Origin: Coriobacteriaceae bacterium AM113-163
Lineage (GTDB): Bacteria > Actinomycetota > Coriobacteriia > Coriobacteriales > Coriobacteriaceae
NCBI GenBank assembly: GCA_027673765.1
Contig: JAQDWB010000023.1
Location: forward strand, 1-32,548
DNA: 32,548 nucleotides
Direction: 5' to 3'
Numbering within the stretch: the first letter of the stretch is position 1; each line of letters opens with the position of its first letter. Position numbers and translations under genes: made by a program. The notes below the pieces were generated by a model. The model had not been told where the DNA came from. It saw only the letters and a program-made list of their open reading frames with translations, and did no database searches. This document shows positions 5,518 through 13,831 of this stretch, in pieces.

Positions 5518-8295
5518 CTATTTACGACCGAACTTGATTTTGATTGCACGCTTTAAAGCATACTTGCCAAGGCTCGGGAGCTTTTGCTCGTATTTGACCA
5601 TCGTGGAGCACTCGGGGCGATCGCGATCCAGATGGATGGCATCGAACGCGCACTTGGTGGTGCACAGGCCGCAGCCGATGCACTTGTTGGGGTCGACGAT
5701 CGAGGCACCGCAGCCCAAGCAGCGAGCGGTCTCGGCGCGCACCTGCTCCTCGGTAAAGGTCTCGACGTACTCGCTAAACGGCGCGGCCTTCTCGCGCTCG
5801 CGGTCCACGTGAGCAACCTCGCGGCTCGCGTTGTCGTAGCTCTCGATCACGACATCGTCGCGGTCAAGCGCGGTGTAGCGGCGCTGGTTGCGGCCGATGG
5901 TGAGCGTGGACCCCGGCTGTACAAAGCGATGGATGGACACCGCGGCCTCGTGGCCGGCGGCGATGGCATCGATGGCAAAGCTGGGGCCGGTGTAGACGTC
6001 GCCGCCCACAAAGATGTCGGGCTCGGCGGTCTGATAGGTCTGGGGATCGGCAAGGGCACCCTGGCCGCGGCCAAACTCCACCTTGGAGCCAGCCAGCAGG
6101 TCGCCCCACACGATGGACTGACCAATCGACATGACGACACGGTCGGCATCGACACGGCGCAAGTCGTTCTCGTCATACTCGGGCGCAAAACGGCCCTCGT
6201 CGTCAAAGACACGCGTGCAGCGCTTGAAGGTGATACCGCACACACGACCGGCCTCGTCCAGGTGGACCTCCTTGGGGCCCCAACCGCAGCTGATATGCGC
6301 GCCGTCCTCGATGGCCTCACGACGTTCTTCCTCGCTGGCGGGCATCTGCGCCTCGTTCTCCAGGCAGAACATCTCAACGTGCTCGGAACCCAGACGGCAG
6401 GCGTTGCGCGCGACATCGATAGCAACGTTGCCGCCGCCCACCACGATGGTGCGGCCGGGCAGCACATCGATCTTGCCACTGTTGACCTCGCGCAAAAAGT
6501 GGACGGCCACGGTCACATCCTCGGCGTCCTCGCCCGGAATGCCGGCAAGGCGGCCGCCCTGGCAGCCAATGGCCACATAAAAGGCCTTAAAGCCCTGCTC
6601 GCGCAGCTCGTCAAGCGTCACATCGCGACCGACTTCCACGCCATAGCGGAACTCGGCGCCCATCAGGCGAATGACCTCGACCTCGGCCTCGATAACATCC
6701 TTCTGCAGCTTAAAGCTAGGAATACCGTAGGTGAGCATGCCACCCGGACGCTCGTTCTTCTCGAACACGACGGGCTTGTAGCCCTTCTCGGCCAGATAGA
6801 AAGCGCAGGACAGACCGGCCGGGCCAGCACCGATGATGGCGATCTTCTGATCGAAGCCGCCGGCACGCGTCGGCGTCACCACGGGCGGGACATAACGGGT
6901 CGCGGCATCCAGATCGCGCTGGGCGATAAACTTCTTGACCTCGTCGATCGCCACGGCGGCGTCCACACGGCCGCGGGTGCAGGCGTCCTCGCAGCGGCGG
7001 TTGCACACACGGCCGCAGATAGCGGGCAACGGGTTCTCGCGCTTGATGAGCGCCAACGCCTCGTCATAGCGGCCCTGCGCCGCGAGCTTCAAATAGCCCT
7101 GAACGGCAACGTGCGCGGGGCAGGCCGTCTTGCAGGGAGCGGTGCCGGACTCATGCGTCTCGATACGGTTGTCGTTGCGGTAGTTGGGCGACCACTTGGT
7201 GTGGTCCCACTTGGTGGCATCGGGCAGCTCCTGGCGCGGATACTCGGGCACCTGTCCGCCAGCCTTTTTGCTACAGAGCTTCTGGCCCAGTTTGGCGGCG
7301 CCGGCCGGACACACCTCAACGCAGCGACCGCAGGCCACGCACTTGTCCTTCTCGACCTTGGCGACATAGGCCGAGCGCGACAGGTTGGGCGTGTTGAACA
7401 GCTGCGAGGTGCGCAGGGCGTAGCACACGTTGACGTTGCAGTTACAGATGGCGAAGATCTTGTTCTCGCCGTCGATGTTGGTGATCTGGTGCACAAAGCC
7501 GTTGTCCTCGGCCTGGCGCAAGATGTCGTAGACCTCCTCGCGCGTCACATAGTGGCCGCGGTCGGTCTCGACCACATAGTCGGCCATATCGCCCACGGCA
7601 ATGCACCAGTCGGCGGGGTCGTCGGCGCAGCCCTCGCCCATCACACGACGGCTCGCGCGGCAGCTGCAGGTGCTGGCGGCATACTTACCCTCGTATTTGT
7701 CGAGCCAATGCTCGATATGCTCGATCGGCACCGACGTGCTCGCGGCATCGATGGCCTTCTCAACCGGAATGACATGCATGCCGATGCCGGCACCACCGGG
7801 CGGCACCATCGGCGTGGCCTTGGACAGCGGTCCCTTGGACGCCTGCTCAAAGAACTTGGCATAGACCGGGTGCTCCTCGAGCTGGCTCACGCGCATGTTG
7901 AGGAACTCGGCGGAACCCGGCACCAGCATGGGCAGCACCCACTGCTTGGCGCGCTCGGGATTTTCCCAGTTGTACTCGAGCAGACCCGTGTAGCTCATGT
8001 CGTCGAGCATCTTCTCGATATCGGCCTCGGGCATGCCGGTGAGCTTGACCATCTCGGGCAGCGTATAGGGACGGCGCATCTTCATCTTGCAGAGCACTTC
8101 GGCCTGCTCGTCGGTTGCGGCCTCGGCAAACGACCAGTACTCGTAGCCCAGCAGCTCGTCGCGATGCAGCAGGCGGTTGGTGCAGTGCTCACACAGCTTG
8201 ACAATGGCCTCGCGCGGATGTTCCGGCAGCGGCGGCACGAACTCCGCGCCGATATCGGGCTCGGTGTAGCTAATCCCCGGTCCGTTGAGAATCAT
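5518..8295 (-). CDS. Multidomain iron-sulfur/FAD NAD(P)-binding oxidoreductase
   Basis: A 925-residue redox enzyme. Residues 1-200 include a winged-helix-like segment (about 60-110, 'TLPEMVKLTGMPEADIEKML'). Cysteine clusters follow: TCSCRASRR...GC (210-223), CNCNVNVC (284-291) and a ferredoxin motif CVACGRCVEVCP (319-330). From about 385 the protein resembles the glutamate-synthase small-subunit family: CKTACPAHVAVQGYL (388-402), CGRVCNRRCEDAC (427-439), an FAD dinucleotide fold GAGPAGLSC (489-497), a second NAD(P) fold VVGGGNVAIDVAR (618-630) and GGDVYTGPSFAIDAI. The C-terminus adds CLGCG (859-863) and CIGCGLCTTKC (872-882). It probably transfers electrons between NAD(P)H, flavin and a ferredoxin-like partner; the substrate is unknown. 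AAGGG lies 7 nt before the ATG. The gene is divergent from a TetR regulator. Confidence 0.85.
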   Translation of the reverse strand: MILNGPGISYTEPDIGAEFVPPLPEHPREAIVKLCEHCTNRLLHRDELLGYEYWSFAEAATDEQAEVLCKMKMRRPYTLPEMVKLTGMPEADIEKMLDDMSYTGLLEYNWENPERAKQWVLPMLVPGSAEFLNMRVSQLEEHPVYAKFFEQASKGPLSKATPMVPPGGAGIGMHVIPVEKAIDAASTSVPIEHIEHWLDKYEGKYAASTCSCRASRRVMGEGCADDPADWCIAVGDMADYVVETDRGHYVTREEVYDILRQAEDNGFVHQITNIDGENKIFAICNCNVNVCYALRTSQLFNTPNLSRSAYVAKVEKDKCVACGRCVEVCPAGAAKLGQKLCSKKAGGQVPEYPRQELPDATKWDHTKWSPNYRNDNRIETHESGTAPCKTACPAHVAVQGYLKLAAQGRYDEALALIKRENPLPAICGRVCNRRCEDACTRGRVDAAVAIDEVKKFIAQRDLDAATRYVPPVVTPTRAGGFDQKIAIIGAGPAGLSCAFYLAEKGYKPVVFEKNERPGGMLTYGIPSFKLQKDVIEAEVEVIRLMGAEFRYGVEVGRDVTLDELREQGFKAFYVAIGCQGGRLAGIPGEDAEDVTVAVHFLREVNSGKIDVLPGRTIVVGGGNVAIDVARNACRLGSEHVEMFCLENEAQMPASEEERREAIEDGAHISCGWGPKEVHLDEAGRVCGITFKRCTRVFDDEGRFAPEYDENDLRRVDADRVVMSIGQSIVWGDLLAGSKVEFGRGQGALADPQTYQTAEPDIFVGGDVYTGPSFAIDAIAAGHEAAVSIHRFVQPGSTLTIGRNQRRYTALDRDDVVIESYDNASREVAHVDREREKAAPFSEYVETFTEEQVRAETARCLGCGASIVDPNKCIGCGLCTTKCAFDAIHLDRDRPECSTMVKYEQKLPSLGKYALKRAIKIKFGRK

Positions 8296-8372
8296 GGTTG
8301 TCCCTTCTCTTGCCGCAGCCCGACGAGGCCGCAGCGCCCCTCTTTTTTTGCAGGCCGGGCATGCCCCCCATG

Positions 8373-8454
8373 CCGTTCACCCGCCATTGTTGACATTGTG
8401 TCAAAAACAGTATTGACGAACCGTCAACAATATTCAAGACTGTTAGGTGAACGG
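8373..8454. promoter_or_regulatory. Divergent TetR-type operator pair
   Basis: Two perfect 15-bp palindromes of identical design lie between the divergent oxidoreductase and TetR genes: TTGACATTGTGTCAA (8390-8404) and TTGACGAACCGTCAA (8413-8427). Their centres are 23 bp apart. An outer inverted pair, CCGTTCAC (8373-8380) and GTGAACGG (8447-8454), frames them. This is the layout expected of a TetR-family autoregulator that also represses the divergent gene. -10 boxes could not be assigned securely. The sites are seen; the binding protein is inferred from position. Confidence 0.65.
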
Positions 8455-8485
8455 TCGGGCTCAAACGGACGAAAGGCGGCAAAAC

Positions 8486-9148
8486 ATGGGCAACAACACA
8501 GCAGATACCTCTGTGGCCGACGCCGTCCCCGCGCCCGACAGCGCGGCAAAGCGCTTGACGGGCGACGAACGCCGTCGCGAGATCCTCGATGCCGTGCGCA
8601 CCGTAAGCTCCGAGCTGGGCGTGTCCCACTTATCGGTATCGGCCGTGACCAAGCGAGCCGGCTGCACGCGTTCATTGTTCTACCACTACTTTGCCGATAT
8701 GGACGCCGCCGTCACCGCCGTCATGGACGAGGCAATCGACGGTTTTATCTCCGAGCTCGAGCAGTGGAATGCCAGCCGCATCGTCGGTGATATCGAGGGC
8801 GCACTCGACACCGTCGCCCCGCTCTTTAAGCGCCTGGTCGCCAGCGGCCACGAGCTGCCGAGTACGCTCACCTCGAGCAGCGGCGCGCTCTACGGCGGCT
8901 TTTTGCACAACGTGGTCCAGCGCGTGGCACAGTATATCTGCGACACCACCGTGGTGGATTTTGTCGCCCATCACGAGCTGCGCATCGACCATGTCTACGA
9001 GACGTTCTACACCCTCATCATGGGACTGTTGATGTATATCCGCACGCACCCCGATGTGCCCGACGAGACGGTCAAGGAAATCATCGCCTCGACACTCCAC
9101 ATCGAGGGCTATACCGCCAAGTATCCGGAGCGCAAGCCCCAGAACTGA
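8486..9148 (+). CDS. TetR/AcrR-family transcriptional regulator
   Basis: A 220-residue regulator. The N-terminal HTH (about 30-75) reads 'RREILDAVRTVSSELGVSHLSVSAVTKRAGCTRSLFYHYF', quoted here as RREILDAVRTVSSELGVSHL and SVSAVTKRAGCTRSLFYHYF, a textbook TetR DNA-binding domain ending in the FYHYF recognition helix. The remainder is an all-helical ligand-binding/dimerisation domain with no recognisable ligand class. ATG at 8486 (MGNNTADTS) has AAAGG 9 nt upstream; an upstream in-frame GTG at 8447 lies inside an inverted-repeat arm and is less likely. It is followed at 63 nt by a membrane-protein gene in the same direction and is divergent to the iron-sulfur oxidoreductase. It probably represses both directions through the paired operators at 8390-8427. 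Confidence 0.92.
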   Translation: MGNNTADTSVADAVPAPDSAAKRLTGDERRREILDAVRTVSSELGVSHLSVSAVTKRAGCTRSLFYHYFADMDAAVTAVMDEAIDGFISELEQWNASRIVGDIEGALDTVAPLFKRLVASGHELPSTLTSSSGALYGGFLHNVVQRVAQYICDTTVVDFVAHHELRIDHVYETFYTLIMGLLMYIRTHPDVPDETVKEIIASTLHIEGYTAKYPERKPQN

Positions 9149-9211
9149 CGACATTTGTCCAAACTGCCCGCGATCGGAAGAGGGGCCGCGGGCGTGTGAA
9201 AGGAGAGCAGC

Positions 9212-10219
9212 ATGCTGTTCGATGTTTGGGGTAGCGATACCCTTATCCACTGGGCCGGCTGGGCCATGGTCTTTATTGGCCTGATCGTGCTCAACGAGGT
9301 CGGCCGCCGCACCAAGCTGGGCGCGGCCATCATCTTTGGCGTGGCTCCGCTGGCCATGACCATCTACTGCGTCGCCATCGCCATCGGCGTTTCGCAGGGC
9401 GCCGAGTGGGCGCTCACCAACCCCACCCATGTGTACCAGAACAGCTGGTTCCACTACGCCAAGGTCTACGCGGCGTTGGCCGGTTGCTGGGGCTTCATCG
9501 CCATTAAGTATCAGTGGGGCAAGATCGGCAAGGCACACTGGTTCCGCGCGTGGCCGTTTGTGATCGTCGCCATCAACATCATGATCGCCGTCGTGTCCGA
9601 CTTTGAGAGCGCCTATCACTTCTTTGTCCTGGGCCAGTCCACTTGGGTCACCTCCGAAGGTGCTACGCAGCTTGCCGGCTGGAACAACGTGTTCAACGGC
9701 ATCGCCGGTATCATCAACATCTTCTGCATGACCGGTTGGTGGAGCGTCTACGCCTCCGAGGACAAGACCGACATGCTGTGGCCCGACATGACCTGGGTCT
9801 ACATCATCGCCTACGATATCTGGAACTTCTGCTACACCTACAACTGCCTGCCCACCCACTCCTGGTTCTGCGGCTTTGCGCTGCTGCTGGCGCCCACCGT
9901 CGCCGCCTTTATCTGGAACAAGGGCGGCTGGATCCAGAATCGCGCCTTTACGCTTGCCATTTGGTGCATGTTTGCCCAGGTGTTCCCCTACTTCCAGGAG
10001 GAGTCCATCTTTGTGACCCACTCCACGCTCGACCCCGGCGCCGCTACCGCGGTCTCGATCGCCGCACTGGTCGCCAACGTCGCCGCGATCATCTACATCG
10101 CCTACCGCGCCAAGAAGCTCGGCCGCAATCCCTACAAGCAGGATGTCTTTGAGGGCACCAGCGATTGGGAGAAGGCCACCGCCCGCCGCGCCAAGGTGGA
10201 TTACGCGCACGCCGAGTAA
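9212..10219 (+). CDS. Multi-pass membrane protein, DUF5692-like
   Basis: A 335-residue integral membrane protein with about nine hydrophobic segments (approximately 13-30, 37-58, 81-98, 110-128, 158-176, 190-206, 211-231, 240-256 and 278-300). It is unusually rich in Trp, Tyr and Phe, and has a polar C-terminal tail (KKLGRNPYKQDVFEG onward). I believe it belongs to the DUF5692 group seen in gut Coriobacteria, but that name is from memory and no function is established. GGAGAGCAGC precedes the ATG. It follows the TetR gene and ends at a strong terminator (10288-10328), so the two form one unit. Together with the divergent oxidoreductase it could import a substrate or form part of an electron-transfer module; this is inference only. 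Confidence 0.75.
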   Translation: MLFDVWGSDTLIHWAGWAMVFIGLIVLNEVGRRTKLGAAIIFGVAPLAMTIYCVAIAIGVSQGAEWALTNPTHVYQNSWFHYAKVYAALAGCWGFIAIKYQWGKIGKAHWFRAWPFVIVAINIMIAVVSDFESAYHFFVLGQSTWVTSEGATQLAGWNNVFNGIAGIINIFCMTGWWSVYASEDKTDMLWPDMTWVYIIAYDIWNFCYTYNCLPTHSWFCGFALLLAPTVAAFIWNKGGWIQNRAFTLAIWCMFAQVFPYFQEESIFVTHSTLDPGAATAVSIAALVANVAAIIYIAYRAKKLGRNPYKQDVFEGTSDWEKATARRAKVDYAHAE

Positions 10220-10287
10220 CATGTTGGTCGCTGTTGGCGCTTGGGCATAGGCCCGCCCGCCAGGATTTTCAATCCAATGTCTCGCAG

Positions 10288-10328
10288 AGCCCCCGGAAAG
10301 CGTTTCGCTCGCTTTTCGGGGGCTTTTG
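10288..10328 (+). terminator. Intrinsic terminator after the membrane protein gene
   Basis: AGCCCCCGGAAAGCG (10288-10302) pairs with CGCTTTTCGGGGGCT (10310-10324), a 15-bp stem with one wobble, a 7-nt loop and a TTTT tail. Strong plus-strand terminator, 68 nt after the stop. Confidence 0.88.
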
Positions 10329-10456
10329 TCGTTGCGTCCCTATTCATCTATTCAAAAACATGCGCATATATAAAATCGGATTTCAAATCATGCGGCGGCT
10401 CTATGGGGTCCCGTTTTTGGGTACAGTGTTGTCCCGATATTGAGCTTGGGGGATAT

Positions 10457-11959
10457 ATGAAAGATGAGACGACAGGCCAAGAGGACGCGGCCCAAGATGC
10501 AGAAGCGTGTGCCGAGGCCCTGGAGAGCCTAGACCAGATCGCGCTGGCCGAGATTGCATTTGACGATTCGAGCATTGATGTGCAGGATGAGCCGGAAATC
10601 GAGGCGCAGCCCGATGATCAGGATGCAAAAGACGATGGCGCCGCGCCCACCGAAGACGAGGCGGGGCACGAGGAATCCGAATGTGAGGCCGACGACCAGA
10701 CCGAATCCGATACGAGCGAGGAAACCATCTTGCTCGACAGCTTACCGACCGAGGATTCGCTGACCCGCGAGCTCCCCGGCCTAGGTTCTGCTCCTGTCGT
10801 GGACGAGACCATCGCCATGGGCGATATTCCCCTACCGTCCGTTCCTTCGGCACGCGAAGCCGAGGTTCGTCATCGCAAGATGTCGCCCAAGCGCCGCAAC
10901 CTGATGGTTGCCGGCGTTGTGGCCGTCGCGCTCGTCGCCGGCGGCGCAGGCTACGCAGCCTGGAACGGATACCGGCAAGAGCAGGCTGCCATCACCGCCG
11001 CCAATGCCCACACGATGATGTCGGTGCAGATTGGCATACATGCCGCGGGACTCGACTGTTCCGCCGGCTCCAAGATTCCCGTACAAGTGAGTGGCCAGGA
11101 TTCTGACGGATCCTCCGTGAGCGAAACACTCTATGTTGACGAGCACGGCCGTGGCATCAAACTGCTACCCGGTGACTACACGCTCTCCATCGCCGCCTCC
11201 CCCATCACGTCCGACGGTACCGTCTATACCGTGCCGACCACCAAGGCGCAGGTCACGATCAAGAGCGATGGGCAGGATTTGAGTGCCCAGGCCACCTTTA
11301 AGCTCAAGGTGCCTTCGGCCGACACGGTGACTGACGACCAGATCGATGCCGCCGCCAAGTATGCCGAAGAAGGCGGCGCGAGCTCTGCCGCCGCGGCAAA
11401 GATACTCCAGCAGGCGGCAATTACGCGCCGCGATGCCGCCGCCAACGCCGTAAGCGCAAGCGAGGCACAGTCCGCCCGTGATGCCGACGCCCGTCACAAG
11501 GCAACCGACCTCTACCAGCTCGATATCCCCGTCGAATGGTACGGCAAGGTCGAGACTTGGCAAAATGGCAGCACGCTGTGCATCTATCTTGCCGGCGACA
11601 CGAACACGCCGATTGTGACGCTCGTCGCGGTGCGCGAGGGCGAGAGCTTTACGCCCGATGAGGGCGATACGGTTTTGGGTGCGGCCAACCTAGGCAACGG
11701 TTATACCGTCTACGCCAGCGGCCCCGTCTATCCGTACGTGGTGCCCCAGACCATCAACGGACGGACGCAGAATCCCGTGTCAACCTACCCCATGGACACG
11801 GCCATTGAGCTTGTCGAGCTTACGACCGGCAACCGCTACACCTATAGCCAGATCAAGAACGTACTGGTCGGCAAAGAGGGCAAAGCCGACGCCGCGACCA
11901 AACTCGAGACCGACTACCTCGCCCAGATTCTGATGCCGAGCATCAAAGCCCAGGACTAG
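10457..11959 (+). CDS. Single-pass exported protein with acidic cytoplasmic tail
   Basis: A 500-residue protein of unknown function. Residues 1-145 are strongly acidic (Asp/Glu-rich, low complexity). Basic residues (KMSPKRR) and one membrane helix (MVAGVVAVALVAGGAGYAAW, about 149-168) follow, giving N-in/C-out topology. The exterior part begins with a beta-rich region (about 175-290) containing two cysteines-poor segments. It continues with an Ala-rich helical stretch (about 305-345, 'AAKYAEEGGASSAAAAK') and a C-terminal domain (about 350-480) with 'YQLDIPVEWYGKVETW'. The ATG at 10457 is preceded by GGGGGAT; longer upstream readings run into the terminator. It converges on the DUF4143 ATPase gene 44 nt away without a visible terminator. 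A cell-envelope role is plausible; I recognise no domain. Confidence 0.72.
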   Translation: MKDETTGQEDAAQDAEACAEALESLDQIALAEIAFDDSSIDVQDEPEIEAQPDDQDAKDDGAAPTEDEAGHEESECEADDQTESDTSEETILLDSLPTEDSLTRELPGLGSAPVVDETIAMGDIPLPSVPSAREAEVRHRKMSPKRRNLMVAGVVAVALVAGGAGYAAWNGYRQEQAAITAANAHTMMSVQIGIHAAGLDCSAGSKIPVQVSGQDSDGSSVSETLYVDEHGRGIKLLPGDYTLSIAASPITSDGTVYTVPTTKAQVTIKSDGQDLSAQATFKLKVPSADTVTDDQIDAAAKYAEEGGASSAAAAKILQQAAITRRDAAANAVSASEAQSARDADARHKATDLYQLDIPVEWYGKVETWQNGSTLCIYLAGDTNTPIVTLVAVREGESFTPDEGDTVLGAANLGNGYTVYASGPVYPYVVPQTINGRTQNPVSTYPMDTAIELVELTTGNRYTYSQIKNVLVGKEGKADAATKLETDYLAQILMPSIKAQD

Positions 11960-12003
11960 CGGACCATGACACCTGAGTCCTGGCCTCGCAAATCCATAGA
12001 CGA

Positions 12004-13356
12004 TTAGGAAAGGAGCCACTTCCATGCGGGCACAGCATGTACCACGCCGTGTTTGCACGGAATATCGGCCTGCTCATCCATGGTAACGATTGCCGACTCG
12101 CCAAGATCAAACTGGGCCATCGCGGCATCGAGCGCGGCAATTTCGCGCTCGCGCGTTTTCTCGCTTGTCATATCCACACTTACCTGAATCAGGCCGTAAG
12201 CCTGCATGAGCAGTGCATCCCCAGCCACAAAGTCCACCTCATGGCTCTTGCTCTTCTCTTTGATCAGCAGGCGGCAGACCGATCCGATCCTCACCGCGGG
12301 AGTCCTTCTTCTTAGCGCGTTGAACACTGCGGTCTCGAGCCTCTGGCCCTGGTCCAATGCCGATGCGGGAGAGAATGCTCCAAACATCGCGGGATCGACA
12401 GCGTAGACCTTAGACGCAGACCGCATGTTATTTGCCAGTGAACGCGTGAACTCCGGCACGGAGAACAGCAGGTAGGCATCCTCATAATACTCAAGTAAGT
12501 CGCTGAGCGAATTACGACTGACGGGTATCTGCCTGCTCTTGAACTCGTTGTACACTTTGTTCACCGACAGCTCTCGTCCCGAAGATGCCATACACCGCGT
12601 TAGGAACAGCGATGCCAGGCGAGGGTTCTTGACGTCGTAACGCTCAACGACGTCCATAGCGACCGTTCGCGAAGCATATTCCTGTAGCAGCTGAATCGCG
12701 TCTGCGGGCGTCTGCTCAAGCGTCGCGATGAATCCCCCTCGTTCAAGATATCCGATCAGATGATGTCGAAGCAGCGCTGCATCGCTTGGGGAAAAGGTCG
12801 CATCTGGCTCGAAAACGCTCCCCGTCTTATATCGAACGTATTCCGAAAAACTCAACGGAAAAAGCTCTCGTATAAGAGAACGACCCCTGAACTCGCTCTT
12901 AAGTTCTGAGGACAGCATCTTAGAAGAAGATCCCGTCACATAGACGGTCGCTTTCTCCGTATCGACTACACGCCGCAGAAACGCACCCCATTCGGGAATT
13001 TCCTGGATCTCGTCAAAGAAAATGTAAGCGCCCTCGGTTCGAGCAGCAGGATGCAGCGCATAGAACGTGTCGAGCACGTCCGCCAGCAGCGATGGCTCAT
13101 ACGGGCGCAAGCGCTCGTCCTCAAAATTAAAGTAAAGCATCCGGTCAAGCTCGACGCCCCGGCCCCGAAGCCGCTGCATCTCCTGATACAGGCGATACGT
13201 CTTTCCACAACGGCGGGCCCCCACAACCACATTTACGATGTTGTCGCGCTTTGGCTCCTGTGGGTTTCCCAGATCAAGGTCTCGCTCAAAGACCTGTGGA
13301 ACCCCCTGCTGTTCAAAGTCCTTTATTTTCTGGGCGATCAAGTCGTTGAATGCCAT
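12004..13356 (-). CDS. AAA-type ATPase with DUF4143 domain
   Basis: A 450-residue protein of the AAA_14/DUF4143 type. The P-loop is GARRCGKT (46-53), and Walker B with the following motif is YIFFDEIQEIP (111-121). 'YVTGSSSKMLSSELKSEFRGR' (about 135-155) is the sensor region, quoted as YVTGSSSKML and SSELKSEFRGR. The C-terminal half is DUF4143 with a nuclease-like end ('SKSHEVDFVAGDALLMQAY'), which resembles restriction-endonuclease-like folds. The family is widespread and often horizontally moved; its role is not established, and defence or toxin-antitoxin-like functions have been suggested. GGAG lies 4 nt before the ATG and abuts the left arm of a 23-bp inverted repeat that overlaps the promoter. 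It is AT-richer and codon-wise different from neighbours, in line with transfer. Confidence 0.88.
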   Translation of the reverse strand: MAFNDLIAQKIKDFEQQGVPQVFERDLDLGNPQEPKRDNIVNVVVGARRCGKTYRLYQEMQRLRGRGVELDRMLYFNFEDERLRPYEPSLLADVLDTFYALHPAARTEGAYIFFDEIQEIPEWGAFLRRVVDTEKATVYVTGSSSKMLSSELKSEFRGRSLIRELFPLSFSEYVRYKTGSVFEPDATFSPSDAALLRHHLIGYLERGGFIATLEQTPADAIQLLQEYASRTVAMDVVERYDVKNPRLASLFLTRCMASSGRELSVNKVYNEFKSRQIPVSRNSLSDLLEYYEDAYLLFSVPEFTRSLANNMRSASKVYAVDPAMFGAFSPASALDQGQRLETAVFNALRRRTPAVRIGSVCRLLIKEKSKSHEVDFVAGDALLMQAYGLIQVSVDMTSEKTREREIAALDAAMAQFDLGESAIVTMDEQADIPCKHGVVHAVPAWKWLLS

Positions 13357-13364
13357 GATTCTCC

Positions 13365-13424
13365 AATCTTGCTCTCTAGCTAATCAAAATTATACCGATT
13401 CTTGATTAGCTAGAGAGCAAGATT
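13365..13424 (-). promoter_or_regulatory. Promoter inside a 23-bp perfect inverted repeat
   Basis: Arms 13365-13387 and 13402-13424 are a perfect 23-bp inverted repeat (inner ends TAATCAA and TTGATTA) with a 14-nt spacer. That spacer carries a consensus minus-strand -10 box, TATAAT, at 13394-13389. The gene-proximal arm ends directly at the GGAG ribosome site. A protein bound to the arms would block RNA polymerase, so autoregulation of the DUF4143 gene is the natural reading. The -35 region is poor. Confidence 0.7.
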
Positions 13425-13430
13425 ACGTGT

Positions 13431-13455
13431 AACTTGATTAATAGAAAATCAAGTT
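13431..13455. promoter_or_regulatory. Second inverted repeat sharing the CTTGATT half-site
   Basis: AACTTGATT (13431-13439) and AATCAAGTT (13447-13455), a perfect 9-bp inverted repeat with a 7-nt spacer, lie just upstream of the DUF4143 promoter. The core CTTGATT is also present at the inner end of the 23-bp arm at 13401-13407, which suggests an auxiliary binding site for the same protein. Confidence 0.55.
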
Positions 13456-13514
13456 TTGCTGTTACCGAGCATCAAGGTCCAAGACTAGCAGCCCGCGACA
13501 CCCAAATTAGCTAC

Positions 13515-13700
13515 TTAACGCCAGGGGTCAGCTTCGAACATTGGCTCGCGCTCGGGGCGGCGATCGCTGTAGGGATCGTAGCCGTCGTCGTCCTCGTTCT
13601 CGGCGCGGATGTAGGGATCGCGCGGCTTGGGTGCCGGCTTAGGCGCAGGCTTGGGTGCGGCATCGGTCGCCGGCGCGCTTGTCTTGATCTCGTCTTTCAT
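13515..13700 (-). CDS. Small Pro/Lys- and acid-rich protein
   Basis: A 61-residue predicted protein. It opens with a KDEIKTSAPATDAA segment, continues with a repeated PKPAPKPAPKP stretch, and ends acidic/aromatic (YIRAENEDDDGYDPYSD and MFEADPWR). It has no cysteines, no membrane segment and no recognised domain, and is probably disordered. The ATG at 13700 is 8 nt from AAGGAG, a good spacing; ATG at 13706 is only 2 nt away and GTG/ATG choices further upstream lack a site. It lies downstream of clpB but beyond clpB's terminator, so it probably has its own promoter. The ribosome site and codon pattern support it being real; the function is unknown. Confidence 0.6.
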   Translation of the reverse strand: MKDEIKTSAPATDAAPKPAPKPAPKPRDPYIRAENEDDDGYDPYSDRRPEREPMFEADPWR

Positions 13701-13748
13701 CTGCATAGCTCCTTGCATCGCATCCGTTCAGCATCATCGATTGTCGCA

Positions 13749-13787
13749 CGAAAAAGGGCGGCGGACCCCATTGGATCCGCCGCCCTT
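13749..13787 (-). terminator. Intrinsic terminator of clpB
   Basis: AAGGGCGGCGGA (13754-13765) pairs with TCCGCCGCCCTT (13776-13787), a 12-bp perfect stem. On the minus strand it is followed by a T-run (CCCTTTTTCG). It lies 45 nt after the clpB stop. Confidence 0.88.
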
Positions 13788-13831
13788 GGCGTTTAGAGAC
13801 GGCTGGTAGATTTTAAGGCATGCCCAAAAGC

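Noticed and set aside
4993..8295. A hydrogenase gene cluster
   Set aside because: HypA is present, but no large or small hydrogenase subunit or other Hyp gene is in the window; the neighbouring enzyme is a GltD-like flavoprotein.
5584..8790. A 1068-codon open frame on the plus strand antisense to the oxidoreductase
   Set aside because: High-GC mirror frame. The opposite strand encodes clear cofactor motifs and has a good ribosome site; the plus frame has no recognisable domain.
8672..10222. A 516-codon minus-strand open frame opposite the TetR and membrane-protein genes
   Set aside because: Shadow frame across two well-supported plus-strand genes.
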